A DNA stretch of 39,102 nucleotides from Negativicutes bacterium (lineage in GTDB: Bacteria; Bacillota; Negativicutes; Sporomusales; JAOACF01). Below are positions 8,201 to 16,374 of this stretch, one piece after another. Where the stretch lies: NCBI GenBank assembly GCA_026417995.1, contig JAOACF010000008.1, positions 1-39,102 on the forward strand. Direction: 5' to 3'. Positions within the stretch are counted from its first letter, which is position 1, and each line of letters starts with the position of its first letter. The position numbers and the translations under genes are program-made. The notes below the pieces were generated by a model, which did not search any database, was not told the DNA's origin, and worked only from the letters and a program-made list of their open reading frames with translations.

Positions 8201-8825
8201 CGCTAATTTCATCTACGGGGCCCTCGCCGCCGCATAACAGTAATTTTAAATACTGCTTATCGCCATCGGACTCGATATCGTAAGCGACTATTTGACCGGC
8301 AGTACGAACCGTGCCATATGTAATTGCAACGGGGTTTCCCTGTCCTTGCATGGACTGAATTTTCCCCCACGAATATGTGGGGCTGTCCTGTTGGTTTTCG
8401 ATTTTGGGCGGCGGAAACAGGTGATTGATAACCATACCGCCAAGCACCATAGTCGCTGTGGCCGCTAGCCTTCCAGCCATCGTCAGCTTCGCGCCGGCAG
8501 CGCCAAATTTGGCTCCAGATACAACATTGCCTACACCTGCAGACACGAACATTAAAGCTACACTTGCCAATATTTGCAATATGTTTTTCTTCCCGCCGGA
8601 TTTCCCGACTACCGGACACACGCCCACGAAATCCCCTGGCAAGGGGGTGATTGTCGTATACTCTGCCGGCTCAATTGTCCGCCCGTTATGGCATACAACC
8701 AAGTCCTCTAACTTCATTCCCAAATCCGAAACATACGAAAAAAGCGGCTGCCCCGTACAGGCAGTAGGCTTAATTTCCCGTTGGTGAGGTTTAAACGGAT
8801 TTCTTAGTATCGCTAAATTTATCAT
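5265..8825 (-). CDS. Tail tip protein J (TipJ family) with a gpI-like N-terminus
   Basis: An 1186-residue central tail-tip protein, comparable to lambda J (about 1130). Residues 1-75 look like a ubiquitin/ThiS-type beta-grasp domain and residues 80-137 are hydrophobic (ILQILASVALMFVSAGVG...), together like lambda gpI. From about 150 the TipJ domain starts (YSWGKIQSMQGQGNPVAITY), followed by fibronectin-like repeats and a C-terminal domain likely to contact the fibre. It overlaps the K-like gene by 35 bases, and no separate I gene is present. The ATG follows GGGTGGGTG. Confidence 0.92.
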   Translation of the reverse strand: MINLAILRNPFKPHQREIKPTACTGQPLFSYVSDLGMKLEDLVVCHNGRTIEPAEYTTITPLPGDFVGVCPVVGKSGGKKNILQILASVALMFVSAGVGNVVSGAKFGAAGAKLTMAGRLAATATMVLGGMVINHLFPPPKIENQQDSPTYSWGKIQSMQGQGNPVAITYGTVRTAGQIVAYDIESDGDKQYLKLLLCGGEGPVDEISDILINDQPVSNYKDIIVETRLGTNDQTVIQNFNDTFANQDIGTELLVDGSWVTRITDGNGGQGLRVTLEFPYGLYFIDDKGRKKNATVKILAQYRKEGTAWQDWAEWEITAAKNSGVYRKAFRIDNLPIGRYEVRLQCTYKSGEDPQHYATRVYWSELSHIIYDDFSRPGKVLVGIKALATDQLSGSIPNITWLQKRNYVNVWDANTQQYVLKPATNPAWACYDLIHRCKLLKNVQTDLDEFTVFGVPASRMDYQAFVDWAEFCDYVIDAQTGEKRCTVNIILDSISDLWGALRNIEICGRGKIVLKGTRFSAVCDKPSDPVMLFTMGNIVPNTFQEEFLPLKDRANAIEITFFNKDKGYQRDVLTVYGDDYDSVDAVPVVAQITLPGVTTVSEAYRAGKYRLKLNKYLIRTCSWEADIDALACQVGDVVNFAHDVPEWGQSGRIVSVERIVTDHITDEVRLDRMVLLEPGKAYALAIRLEDDRLLEVPVKGVTVNTETDIVTMQEPFETLPKRDDIYSFGLVNMVTKPLRLLYLTRSGDMRRKLTALEYIPEVYSEATDIPVINYSGAANAVTNVAVSGRVSGDDLFLDITWTPSRLYNGARILIDGQKVGEVGADKTSISIPVILFKLYEVSVVALDIFGNAGTATTMNYVFVDPGSGIGTPPPDITYFAVSVLAAQVLFSLKLASADYANTNIIGIEFRRGDSWESAQLVSRGAAGNDEATAPAYKGTHRYWAAAYNHYGYSANPISDVITIDTMPEKEKVLEYYSYDDGNRTITGDYAAIGTFTVQKTALTYTAIMTMPWSTLQSTRLLSPTVGTYTITGDVIDIGKVAQVLIAPEETWFVTPDAPSLYEIQTSVNGTDWSDWKLLTSGLISLRYFKIRFTVCGVNRCGMLRDVKIVVSAKTQTLKIENVAVPVGGVDITFNPPFIFKPAIVVTPSNNAYTPQKTLETNAGFKVQLFNGSTEVSGITDIVAIGF

Positions 8826-9213
8826 AGTTCACCCACCCCGGTATGTAAAATCCCTCAATGCGGCGCCGCCAAACAGGACTTTCAATTCTGTCGATATTAA
8901 CGCCCACGCGCTCGCGGGTATGAATAAACCTGCCGCCACCGATATAAACGCCGGTATGGTTGCAAAATATGGGCGAATTAAAGCGCATAACTACTAAAGC
9001 CGGTACCGGAACATTAGGCCAACGACATTCAATCCAGTTTGGTTTTGCTTCCGCTATTTGGCAGTCAATTCTGGTCGCATCCTCGCAGGAAATTTTGTAA
9101 TCCGGCAGATCAATGCCGTATTTTTTAAACACCCACTGCGCAAGGCCGTAGCAATCCATACCGGTTAAGTCCCGGCCGCCGTTAACAAAGGGGACGCCGA
9201 TTAAATTATGCAT
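8791..9213 (-). CDS. Tail tip NlpC/P60 peptidase (lambda gpK-like)
   Basis: A 140-residue cysteine peptidase. The catalytic Cys21 is in GMDCYGLAQ, His86 in NHTGVYIGGG, and His98 in RFIHT is a likely third residue. Such proteins cut peptidoglycan stem peptides during tail-tip assembly or DNA entry. The ORF track begins far upstream, inside the L-like gene; ATG 9213 has GGAGG five bases before it and is the likely start. Lambda gpK carries an extra N-terminal Mov34-type domain that is absent here. Confidence 0.9.
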   Translation of the reverse strand: MHNLIGVPFVNGGRDLTGMDCYGLAQWVFKKYGIDLPDYKISCEDATRIDCQIAEAKPNWIECRWPNVPVPALVVMRFNSPIFCNHTGVYIGGGRFIHTRERVGVNIDRIESPVWRRRIEGFYIPGWVNYDKFSDTKKSV

Positions 9214-9823
9214 AGATGCCTCCGGCGGGGATCGCGGGCTCTCCCCCAAAGCGTACCGAATTTCCCCGCTGCCGACAGTGGGCAAGTGTTTTATTGCAAG
9301 CAGGATAAGTTGCCTTAACCGCCGCGGAAACCCCGCATTCAATTCCCCCATAAGTAAACGGACAAAAGTCTTTTAGATACCTGCGCTCCGGCACCCTGCG
9401 CCGCGATGGATCGTCTCCGCCCAGGATAAAATATACCCACTGCGTGTCCGTCTTGGTTGCTACGACGGTAAATGTTTCTTCGATTTCAGGGTCTGTAAGG
9501 TCTAAATGCTCTGAATGAACCACCCGCAATGTTACCGATGCGCCTATACCGCCGTTACTCTCTTCGAGATAGCGCTGGATAGTACGCAGCACGTTGCTGA
9601 CTTTTACCGTGACCTGCGGTAACTCTCCTTTACTGTCTTCAGATACATCTTCAAGCTCAAATGGAAATGCGATCCAGGTTTGGCCGTTCCAGATGATGTC
9701 TTCGGTATTCCGGCAAATGCGAATAATAGTAGTGCCGATCGCAATCTCTAAGAGCACCAGCCAGGCGCCATCAGACGAGAGTTTGTTTTTCTCCAGAATT
9801 GCTGCAACTGAGAGGTTACGCAT
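9206..9823 (-). CDS. Minor tail protein L-like
   Basis: A 205-residue tail-tip protein. The C-terminal part has four cysteines in the L-family arrangement: FCPFTYGGIECG, then YPACNKTLAHCRQRGN and FGGEP. In lambda gpL these cysteines hold an iron-sulphur cluster in the tail tip. The gene overlaps both neighbours by eight bases, in the conserved order M-L-K-J. Confidence 0.88.
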   Translation of the reverse strand: MRNLSVAAILEKNKLSSDGAWLVLLEIAIGTTIIRICRNTEDIIWNGQTWIAFPFELEDVSEDSKGELPQVTVKVSNVLRTIQRYLEESNGGIGASVTLRVVHSEHLDLTDPEIEETFTVVATKTDTQWVYFILGGDDPSRRRVPERRYLKDFCPFTYGGIECGVSAAVKATYPACNKTLAHCRQRGNSVRFGGEPAIPAGGIYA

Positions 9824-10169
9824 TTTTCTTTACCCCTCGTATAGTTATTTCTCCGGAATACCCATAAATGGTAAACTGAAAAGGTGATATGCTTACGATT
9901 TTTACAATGTACACTGTGCCAACCGTCGGGTCGGGATGCGTCCACTCAAACTCAACACTGCCTACTTTGACCTGTGCGAGAAACTCTTTGAGCAGATCAT
10001 ATTTAGCTTTAGGTAAATTTTTAAATCTTAAAACAAAGCTTTCACGCATTCTCGTATATCGCGGCCTAGTCTGTTCACTACCATCTTCGAACGGCGTACG
10101 TATTGTCGGGTCTTCAGTTATATGATCAAGCGGAAAGCTCGGGATAATCGAAGCAGGCCATATTAACAC
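9816..10169 (-). CDS. Minor tail protein M-like
   Basis: A 117-residue protein between the tape measure and the L-like gene, the lambda gpM position. It is beta-rich, with conserved-looking blocks SFVLRFKNLPKAKYDLLKEF and VEFEWTHPDP that fit this family. The GTG start follows GAGGTGATG. It probably caps the tape measure at the tail tip. Confidence 0.82.
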   Translation of the reverse strand: MLIWPASIIPSFPLDHITEDPTIRTPFEDGSEQTRPRYTRMRESFVLRFKNLPKAKYDLLKEFLAQVKVGSVEFEWTHPDPTVGTVYIVKIVSISPFQFTIYGYSGEITIRGVKKNA

Positions 10170-10173
10170 AACA

Positions 10174-12864
10174 TCACCTCATCCTTTGAGCTACGGTGCC
10201 AGCAAGTGCATCACCGAAGCCACCCTTGTTTGTATAAGCAGCACTTACAACGACATCGAGAATATATGTTTCCCCATCAAAACGGCTTTCCTCCCGATCA
10301 ACTTTCAATTTTTCACCGGAATTATTGATTACATTTACAGTAACCTTCGTTTGGCTGGCTCCGAGCATTTGCGACATCTGCGCCGGCGTTTTGATACTGC
10401 CAGGCACGGAGGGGACAAAGAACTCTTGCTCCCGTTCATTAATCATGTAAAGATGTCCGGGATAAACCGGGCCTCCACTAGCACGATGCTCTGGCTCTGC
10501 TATATATGTCCAGTAATCGTTCCCGGTAGTTCGGGCACGCGCAGAACCTCCACCGCCACCGCCACCGCCACCTCCACCGCCGCCAAACATGTCGCCTAGC
10601 AATCCAGTAAACCAGCTTCTTATTGGCTGCATGATATACTGCTGATACACAATTTCAGCGAACATGCTAATAATCGAGTTTTTGAGATCGAGAATAGTTC
10701 CCTTAATCCCTTCCGACATCGTTTCTGCGCCGGTCATCATGGCTTTAAAGTGACCGCTGGTCGCGGAGTTAATATCATCCCATGTACTGACCATCAAATT
10801 TTTATAATTGTATTGCTGGTTTTGGATCTCTTGGATTGCTAGGCCGGCTGCAGTAGCGATATCGCGACTGCCGATTTCATTAAGCTTCTCAATCGCTTCT
10901 GCTTTTTCGCGCTCAAGCCGAATACGCTCAGCTTTGTTCTCCTTCGCCTTAACGATCTCGGCATCCAGCGTCTTGATCTTGGCTTCCAACTCTTTGCGGT
11001 TCAGCGCGTCGATTTCAGATTGCTTTTTCCCTGCGAGAATGCTTAGCAGCGAATTATGTTGAACGTTTAAATCATACTGACGCAACAAGCTATCCCGAAC
11101 AGCGTTTTCTTTTTCCTTCTCAGCTTCTTTTTTCTTCGCTGCAGCCCAGGCGTCGGCTGCAGCTTCGTCACCTGTCGCTTTCCAGCGCTCTTCCCGTTCT
11201 TTTTCGATTGCTTCCAGAGCCGCCCCATACTTAGCCTCGGCAGCCGACTTTTCATCCCCGATGATTTCAGCATTAATCTGGGATATTTCGTTCTGCAAGG
11301 ACTTCAAAGCCCGGGTCTGTTCATCGGTATACTTCTTGGTCATTGCATCATTGTATTGCTGCATTAAGCTTTCTAAATCGGCGGTATCAATACCGTATTC
11401 CTTAAACTTGGCCGCCTTAACCGCCAGCTCGCCTTGCATCTTTTCTACTTCATCGGCGACTTTGAGCAATTGATACGACAAAGTAGTTCCCGTTTCTTGC
11501 GCAATTTTTTCCTGCAGGCTGCGAAACATATTATCGAGCTTATTTTGAAGTTCCTGACGCTCTTGCTCAGGATCCTTGCCGCCCTGCTTAATTGGATCGC
11601 GCAGCCCTGGCGATGTTGCCGCATTTTTAAGTCGCTCCGCCTCAAGTTGCGTTTGGAGATACTCACGCTTGGCCGGTGAGTTCATGGTATCAAGATAAAG
11701 GCTATCACCTTTTAAACTCCAGGCTTGGCTTTGGTTTTCTTGATAGGCAGCATACTCTTCCGGCGTCATCTTCCGCCAACCGCCCAAAGCATCCGGCGAT
11801 TTAACGCTATATTCGGTTCTCCACCCGCCCTGGCCGTCACGAACGCGGTCAGCCCGGATCTCTCCGCCACCGCCGTAACCGGGAACACGGTTACTCGCAT
11901 CTATGTGCTCATTAAGCTTTAGTGTGGCAAGCGCAATTGTTGTTGCAAGAATTCCCCAGGGGCCAGCCAAAGCGCCTACACGCAAGCCCATTGTTTCTAA
12001 AACTTTAATGGCTTTTTGGCTTGTGTATATCCATAAGCCTACTTCAACAGCGTTTGTAACAATAGCGACTGTACTCTTACGTGTACTCTCATCCCATAGC
12101 AGGTATTTATCAATTAAGTTTTCAACTGTGGTCAGCTTCTGATCCATCACCGGCAACAAATCATTGCCGATAGCTGTCGAGAGTTTATGCGCAATACCGG
12201 TGGCGCTATTTAAACGCCGCTCAAAGTTTTCCCATGCAGCGGTTGTTTCGTTATTGATAATCAAGCCTTGTTTCTGAGCTTTATCGGTAAGTTTCTTGAT
12301 CTGTTCATCAGTCAGGTTGAGCATATCGTTGATCTTATAACCTGACCTACCGAATAATTCCATCTGTATTCGGGTTTTCTCAGCGCCGCCTTCCATCTCC
12401 CGGAGGTAGGCGGCTGTCTTACGATATATTTCATAGGAGTTTTTGCCTTCTAAGTCCTGAAGAGTAAATCCCATGCGAGAGAAGATGTCATTGGCTTTAT
12501 CACCTTGCTTTTTCATCTCGTCAATGGATTCTGAAATCTGCCGGCCGAATTTGGCGAAATAGCCTGCCGCCTCTTCAGTCGCAACCCCAGTGTATTTTCC
12601 AATTACTAAAAGTTTAGACGCATCTTCAGCGGCCGCGCCCGTAGCATCGGCAACCTCATCAACAGCAAGCGCCCAGTTTTTGGCGGCTCCGGCAAATTGC
12701 GATACATACTGAAACACCGCTGGCGCGCCTTCCAGCAGAAGGTATGCATCCCGCAGTTTGGTCAGTTCGCTGCATAATGTTACGGCACTTTGCTTTATCT
12801 GTTGAAACGTCCTCGATGAAGTATCCTTTGCAGACACCTCGATCTGTACTTTTTTGCTCGCCAC
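10174..12864 (-). CDS. Tail tape measure protein
   Basis: An 896-residue protein that sets tail length and passes DNA into the host. The N-terminal 250 residues are helical with a tape-measure-like FAGAAKNWALAVDEVADATG segment. The middle is long charged coiled coil (about 430-650). A hydrophobic segment with a thirteen-glycine run lies near 750-790, and the C-terminus is compact. It directly follows the G/GT-like chaperones, as in lambda. The GTG follows AAGGGGGGTG. The polyglycine tract is read from GGN codons and could vary in length. Confidence 0.9.
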   Translation of the reverse strand: MASKKVQIEVSAKDTSSRTFQQIKQSAVTLCSELTKLRDAYLLLEGAPAVFQYVSQFAGAAKNWALAVDEVADATGAAAEDASKLLVIGKYTGVATEEAAGYFAKFGRQISESIDEMKKQGDKANDIFSRMGFTLQDLEGKNSYEIYRKTAAYLREMEGGAEKTRIQMELFGRSGYKINDMLNLTDEQIKKLTDKAQKQGLIINNETTAAWENFERRLNSATGIAHKLSTAIGNDLLPVMDQKLTTVENLIDKYLLWDESTRKSTVAIVTNAVEVGLWIYTSQKAIKVLETMGLRVGALAGPWGILATTIALATLKLNEHIDASNRVPGYGGGGEIRADRVRDGQGGWRTEYSVKSPDALGGWRKMTPEEYAAYQENQSQAWSLKGDSLYLDTMNSPAKREYLQTQLEAERLKNAATSPGLRDPIKQGGKDPEQERQELQNKLDNMFRSLQEKIAQETGTTLSYQLLKVADEVEKMQGELAVKAAKFKEYGIDTADLESLMQQYNDAMTKKYTDEQTRALKSLQNEISQINAEIIGDEKSAAEAKYGAALEAIEKEREERWKATGDEAAADAWAAAKKKEAEKEKENAVRDSLLRQYDLNVQHNSLLSILAGKKQSEIDALNRKELEAKIKTLDAEIVKAKENKAERIRLEREKAEAIEKLNEIGSRDIATAAGLAIQEIQNQQYNYKNLMVSTWDDINSATSGHFKAMMTGAETMSEGIKGTILDLKNSIISMFAEIVYQQYIMQPIRSWFTGLLGDMFGGGGGGGGGGGGGSARARTTGNDYWTYIAEPEHRASGGPVYPGHLYMINEREQEFFVPSVPGSIKTPAQMSQMLGASQTKVTVNVINNSGEKLKVDREESRFDGETYILDVVVSAAYTNKGGFGDALAGTVAQRMR

Positions 12865-12898
12865 ATCATCACCCCCCTTATTTCACTGGAAATAATTA

Positions 12899-12907
12899 TG
12901 ATATAAT
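12899..12907 (+). promoter_or_regulatory. Extended -10 promoter of the rightward moron gene
   Basis: TGATATAAT is a perfect extended -10 element. The -35 is weak (TTATTT, 18 bases upstream). It lies 45 bases before a rightward gene set against the late operon, so it can be expressed in the lysogen. Confidence 0.7.
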
Positions 12908-12951
12908 AAAATCAAAACAAATTTACCCAGATCGCGGAAAGGAGCATTGAA

Positions 12952-13284
12952 ATGAGAGATAATCTTTATTCAACTGCTGCTAAAAAATCTCCCGTAACCG
13001 GATTCGGCCGCGGACTTTTAAAAGGATTACTTTTCGGGATGTTATTCCTTACGGCGGGTTTTTTCTTATACATTATCGGCTTTAATTATGTCGGTTGGTT
13101 CTGCATGATTTTCGGCATCATTCTTCCGTTTATCGCCCCACTAGCAGGAGCAGCAAACAATATACACGGCGAATGCCCTTACTGCTCAAATGATATAAAC
13201 GCAATACCCAAAAACAACGCGATTATTTGTAGAACGTGCAAAAATACTATTATCGTAAAAGATGGGCGACTCTGGTCGATATAA
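12952..13284 (+). CDS. Moron: membrane protein with zinc ribbon
   Basis: A 110-residue protein on the strand opposite to every neighbour. Two membrane segments (LLKGLLFGMLFLTAGFFLYI and WFCMIFGIILPFIAPLAGA) are followed by a CPYC...CRTC zinc ribbon. GAAAGGAG lies seven bases before the ATG. It has its own promoter and its own terminator and sits between the tape measure gene and its chaperone gene, where lambda has none. This is the definition of a moron: a lysogen-expressed gene inserted in a structural operon. A role in host fitness or exclusion of other phages is inference; no family is recognised. Confidence 0.85.
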   Translation: MRDNLYSTAAKKSPVTGFGRGLLKGLLFGMLFLTAGFFLYIIGFNYVGWFCMIFGIILPFIAPLAGAANNIHGECPYCSNDINAIPKNNAIICRTCKNTIIVKDGRLWSI

Positions 13285-13290
13285 AATGCG

Positions 13291-13317
13291 AGGCGGCTTA
13301 CTTAGCCGCCTTTTCTT
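13291..13317 (+). terminator. Terminator of the moron gene
   Basis: AGGCGGCT and AGCCGCCT form a perfect eight-pair stem with loop TACTT, followed by TTTTCTT. It begins six bases after the moron stop codon and overlaps the 3' end of the opposing GT-like gene. Confidence 0.85.
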
Positions 13318-13899
13318 GTGTCTTTTTCATAGTGTAGTATTCAAGCTCCCGGATCTTCTCAAACAGTGCTGGCGTTATTTCTAGGCCGTAGATCTCAGCC
13401 ACGGTGTGCAGAGCGTTGTAATCTAACCCCACCGGGCCGTCAAATCCCATACGCCACTGCGTATTTACCCGGCACCACAGCCGCCAGGCCGGAACATTTT
13501 CTGGCAGAAGATCGGGCATTCGATCTGGGCAGTTTTCGCACTCGGTCTGAGATGCCAATGAGCGGTGAGCTTCGCAATAAGCTGCACCGCCCCCTATGTG
13601 CCACTCCCAGACCTCTAGGAGTTTTTTGTCTCGATATCTCCCGGCAGCCTAATGCCGTATGTTTTTCTGAAAGTTAAGTCGCATAAATCATTGAGCGCAT
13701 CGCAAGGAACCTTACTAAAATCATGTCCTTTATAGATGTTATCTAAAATCCAATCGTGCATCTCTGCTGTCAGTCGCACAGGGTTTACTCTTTTATTACC
13801 GTCCATGAATACGGGATCAAACCCGGATGCACGGAAGGCCTTGAGTTCTTCCCTTGTCATTGCCCGAGCCTCAGGAATCTGGTAATTACCGTTATCCAC
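13298..13899 (-). CDS. GT-like tail assembly chaperone made by -1 frameshift
   Basis: The frame downstream of the G-like gene (the 13298..13558 ORF, DUF1799-like, CENCPDRMPDLLPENVPAWR) is open without interruption back to the slippery site at the end of the G-like gene. A -1 slip at A AAA AAC gives one 200-residue product: 93 residues of the G-like protein, then 107 of the T-like part beginning LLEVWEWHIGGG. In lambda the G and GT proteins chaperone the tape measure during tail assembly. The T-like part has no start of its own with a ribosome site, which favours expression by frameshift only. Confidence 0.85.
13615..13899 (-). CDS. G-like tail assembly chaperone
   Basis: A 94-residue protein between the tail tube and tape measure genes. 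The GTG at 13899 is chosen over the ORF-track start because AAGGAGAGG stands just before it and just after the stop of the tail tube gene. It contains TREELKAFRASGFDP and a helical middle (MHDWILDNIYKGHDF). It ends IETKNS at the slippery sequence. It should be the abundant unshifted product. Confidence 0.85.
   Translation of the reverse strand: MDNGNYQIPEARAMTREELKAFRASGFDPVFMDGNKRVNPVRLTAEMHDWILDNIYKGHDFSKVPCDALNDLCDLTFRKTYGIRLPGDIETKNS
13621..13627 (-). promoter_or_regulatory. Programmed -1 ribosomal frameshift site
   Basis: The heptamer A AAA AAC is in the correct phase (codons ACA AAA AAC) two codons before the G-like stop codon. A -1 slip opens the T-like frame. A clear downstream pseudoknot was not worked out. 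Confidence 0.85.
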
Positions 13900-13912
13900 A
13901 ATGTTCCTCTCC

Positions 13913-14869
13913 TTATGCTGTCGTGTACGATGCCTGGGAATTAATGAGTGTTGCCACAATCACTGAATTGCCAACACCTGATTGATAGAACGCACGGTAC
14001 GGCAGTTCAATTAATATGCCTTTGCTGCCGGATATGCCGGGCGAATTCCGTTCGTAAATGACCTCTTCCATGAAGAATTCCAGGCTATGCGTGCCATTTG
14101 TCAGCTTCAGTTTTAAACTGCTGGTTGTATCGTTAATAGCTTTATCTAGTAGTGTTTTATTTTTGAAAAAGGCGCGAATACTGCCGGACACTTGCACCAA
14201 ACCTTCGGCTATGCCAGCGCGCGTGCCCTGGCCGCCAATCGCGTAATAATCGCCGTCAAGACCGAAATCAATGTTCAGACTTGCGCTGACAATAATCGCG
14301 GAAGCGGCGCCGCCTTCTTCTACACTGCCTTGAAAGTTTGAAAACTTATTGCTTGCCGTGCTTGTTAAAGAGCTGTCAAACGAAGCAGCGTTAACAGTTT
14401 CTGTGGCACCTATAATGTCGATGCTGCCTGTTAGCTCTCCATCACCGCCAAGCTCCATAGAAAACTTGGATACCTTGCAGCCGTTATACAAAAAATAAGC
14501 TCCCGCATCCGGAAGCTGCCGTTCCACTAGGAAGGAAGGCATGTCATCATTCACTTTGAACACGTGAGTATACGGGGCTCCTGTACCGGTTGTCGTCGGT
14601 GCGCCGAACATGGCTGCTAGCAGATAACCGATAGGGATTTCCTGTATCGGCACCACTAGCCCGCCGGACACATCAATATTACCACGCCCCGGCCGCACCG
14701 GGTCGCGACGGCCAGTAATTGTGGCCGGCTCTATGATATTTTGCTTAGCGCTCAAAGTCTCGCTGTTAATCGGCAGCAAAATTCCGTTAGGACTTACCGG
14801 GGTTTGACCGTACGTGGTTTCAAAGCAAAAGCCGATTTGGCCTTTACTGCCTCTGGCTGTAACTGTCAC
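13913..14869 (-). CDS. Major tail tube protein
   Basis: A 318-residue protein just before the tail chaperones, the position of lambda gpV. It is beta-rich, starts with TARGSKGQIGFCFETTYGQT and has conserved-looking blocks ISVP-like pore-side segments and KFSMELGGDGELTGSIDIIG, typical of the phage tail tube family. It forms the stacked hexamers of the tail. The GTG follows GAGGTG. The C-terminal SQASYTTA ends at the start region of the G-like gene. Confidence 0.85.
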   Translation of the reverse strand: MTVTARGSKGQIGFCFETTYGQTPVSPNGILLPINSETLSAKQNIIEPATITGRRDPVRPGRGNIDVSGGLVVPIQEIPIGYLLAAMFGAPTTTGTGAPYTHVFKVNDDMPSFLVERQLPDAGAYFLYNGCKVSKFSMELGGDGELTGSIDIIGATETVNAASFDSSLTSTASNKFSNFQGSVEEGGAASAIIVSASLNIDFGLDGDYYAIGGQGTRAGIAEGLVQVSGSIRAFFKNKTLLDKAINDTTSSLKLKLTNGTHSLEFFMEEVIYERNSPGISGSKGILIELPYRAFYQSGVGNSVIVATLINSQASYTTA

Positions 14870-14888
14870 ATGATTTCACCTCACTGTG

Positions 14889-15365
14889 TTAATATTCAAT
14901 CGTCGCTCCAATGGGCGGTGTAATATCAATCTCTAAATCCATGCGCCCGGGGATCTGCGGGAAAAACTCAACCGCCTCAAGATCATAAAATACCCGTGAC
15001 ACCGGATTATCAGACGATGCTTCTGCCAGCGCTCCCCAGATTAATTGCCCTAAATGGTCAGATTCAAAAACGCCTGGATATTTCACAATCCCAGGCGTTG
15101 ACGTGTCTACTGTTTCATTCACGATTGACCAACCTACAGATGCCCGATAGGTAAAAGTGTCCTGTTCTAGTCCCTCATCTTTGTTGCCGGGAAACAGTAT
15201 TATCACTGGACAATCCTTTAGCGTTGGCGGTTTTTTCTGATTGAAGCCAATATATATCATTGGTTCTTTGCCGTATGTTTCGAGACAAAAATCTCTGATT
15301 GTGGTATTTGTAGCAAGAATATCCGCCCATTTTTGCATAATGGAAGACAGGGTGATTGTTTGCAT
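14889..15365 (-). CDS. Putative tail terminator (gpU position)
   Basis: A 158-residue protein between the Z-like gene and the tail tube gene. Blocks DCPVIILFPGNKDEGLEQDT and MDLEIDITPP fit small tail-completion proteins. The assignment rests on gene order, as lambda U lies between Z and V. ATG follows GAGGTG. Confidence 0.65.
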   Translation of the reverse strand: MQTITLSSIMQKWADILATNTTIRDFCLETYGKEPMIYIGFNQKKPPTLKDCPVIILFPGNKDEGLEQDTFTYRASVGWSIVNETVDTSTPGIVKYPGVFESDHLGQLIWGALAEASSDNPVSRVFYDLEAVEFFPQIPGRMDLEIDITPPIGATIEY

Positions 15366-15373
15366 AGCTCACC

Positions 15374-16003
15374 TCATATACTGGCCGCCCAAGAAAAGCC
15401 GCCGCCTCGTACCCGGTAAATTGCTTTCGGTTTTTTCGGATCGGAGCGGGTGCTTTGGCCTGTCCAATAATCGAAGATTTTTTGTTCAAAATATTTCGGG
15501 ATAATGGGTTCTAGCACCTGATACATTGGATCGTAAGTAGGCCTGGCCGGTATTTTTACCTCATTGGTCGCTTTGGATATTGGTATCCCGGCCGCCCAAA
15601 ACATTCGCCGCATCTTGGGCGTAATAACACGACTATGCCCGCCTTCCTGCATTTCGCCGAGCCACTGAGCACTATCCGATAGCCAGCCAATAATAACGCT
15701 TCCCGAGCCGTCTTTGCCAACGTTTTTTTTGTCGTAGCCAACGGCTTGTAGTAACTTTCCAAGCGGCCTATACGTTCTAAACGACTTACGGCCCATTAAC
15801 TCATCAATAGCCCGACGGCGTTTAGCAGTCATGCCTTTAGCGTATGAATGCCCGCCCGGAGCCCGAGAACGGATGCCTTTTTTGACTTCCTGCTGCACCA
15901 TCCATCCGGTTGACTTTAATGCCCAACGGCAATAGTTCGGGTTATTCTTTGCAATATCAGCAAGCCATGGTGTCGCCGTATCGAGTATTCTTACCGGCTC
16001 CAT
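15374..16003 (-). CDS. Minor tail protein Z-like
   Basis: A 209-residue protein at the lambda gpZ position. It is basic in its N-terminal half (KKGIRSRAPGGHSYAKGMTA) and carries IPARPTYDPMYQVLEPIIPK, the C-terminal block I associate with tail completion proteins of the Z/HK97-gp10 group. It probably helps join the tail to the head. ATG follows GAGGTG. Confidence 0.75.
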   Translation of the reverse strand: MEPVRILDTATPWLADIAKNNPNYCRWALKSTGWMVQQEVKKGIRSRAPGGHSYAKGMTAKRRRAIDELMGRKSFRTYRPLGKLLQAVGYDKKNVGKDGSGSVIIGWLSDSAQWLGEMQEGGHSRVITPKMRRMFWAAGIPISKATNEVKIPARPTYDPMYQVLEPIIPKYFEQKIFDYWTGQSTRSDPKKPKAIYRVRGGGFSWAASI

Positions 16004-16007
16004 GCCA

Positions 16008-16337
16008 TCACCTCAACGGAAAAGCGCTTTCGTTGGCAATGCACTCCACCTGTTGCATCGCTAGATCACTCTCAATCACCCGCAGCACTTCCCAGCGCTT
16101 GCCCTTGTGGACAATTATGTCGCCGGCAGCGGGCTGCTGCACGTCGCTGACTGCAATCCAAAACTGCGCCCGGTCTGCGCTGCCTTCAGACGAGATTGTG
16201 TTCCCTTTGATGTTACTGGCACCAATCTCCGGAATAGCAACGATATTAGCTTCGTTATATTGAATAACTTCCGCAAATTCGTCTTGGCTTAAAAATACCG
16301 CCGTAGTATCGGCAAGTATTTGATCTTTCAACCCCAC
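16008..16337 (-). CDS. Head-tail joining protein (gpFII-like)
   Basis: A 109-residue protein between the DUF2190 protein and the Z-like gene, where lambda has FII. The C-terminal half is beta-rich (AGDIIVHKGKRWEVLRVIES), typical of small joining proteins that present the surface for tail docking. GTG follows AAAGGGGTG. Confidence 0.7.
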   Translation of the reverse strand: MGLKDQILADTTAVFLSQDEFAEVIQYNEANIVAIPEIGASNIKGNTISSEGSADRAQFWIAVSDVQQPAAGDIIVHKGKRWEVLRVIESDLAMQQVECIANESAFPLR

Positions 16338-16374
16338 AAAATCACCCCTTTCAGGGGAGGGGCCATAAGGCCCC

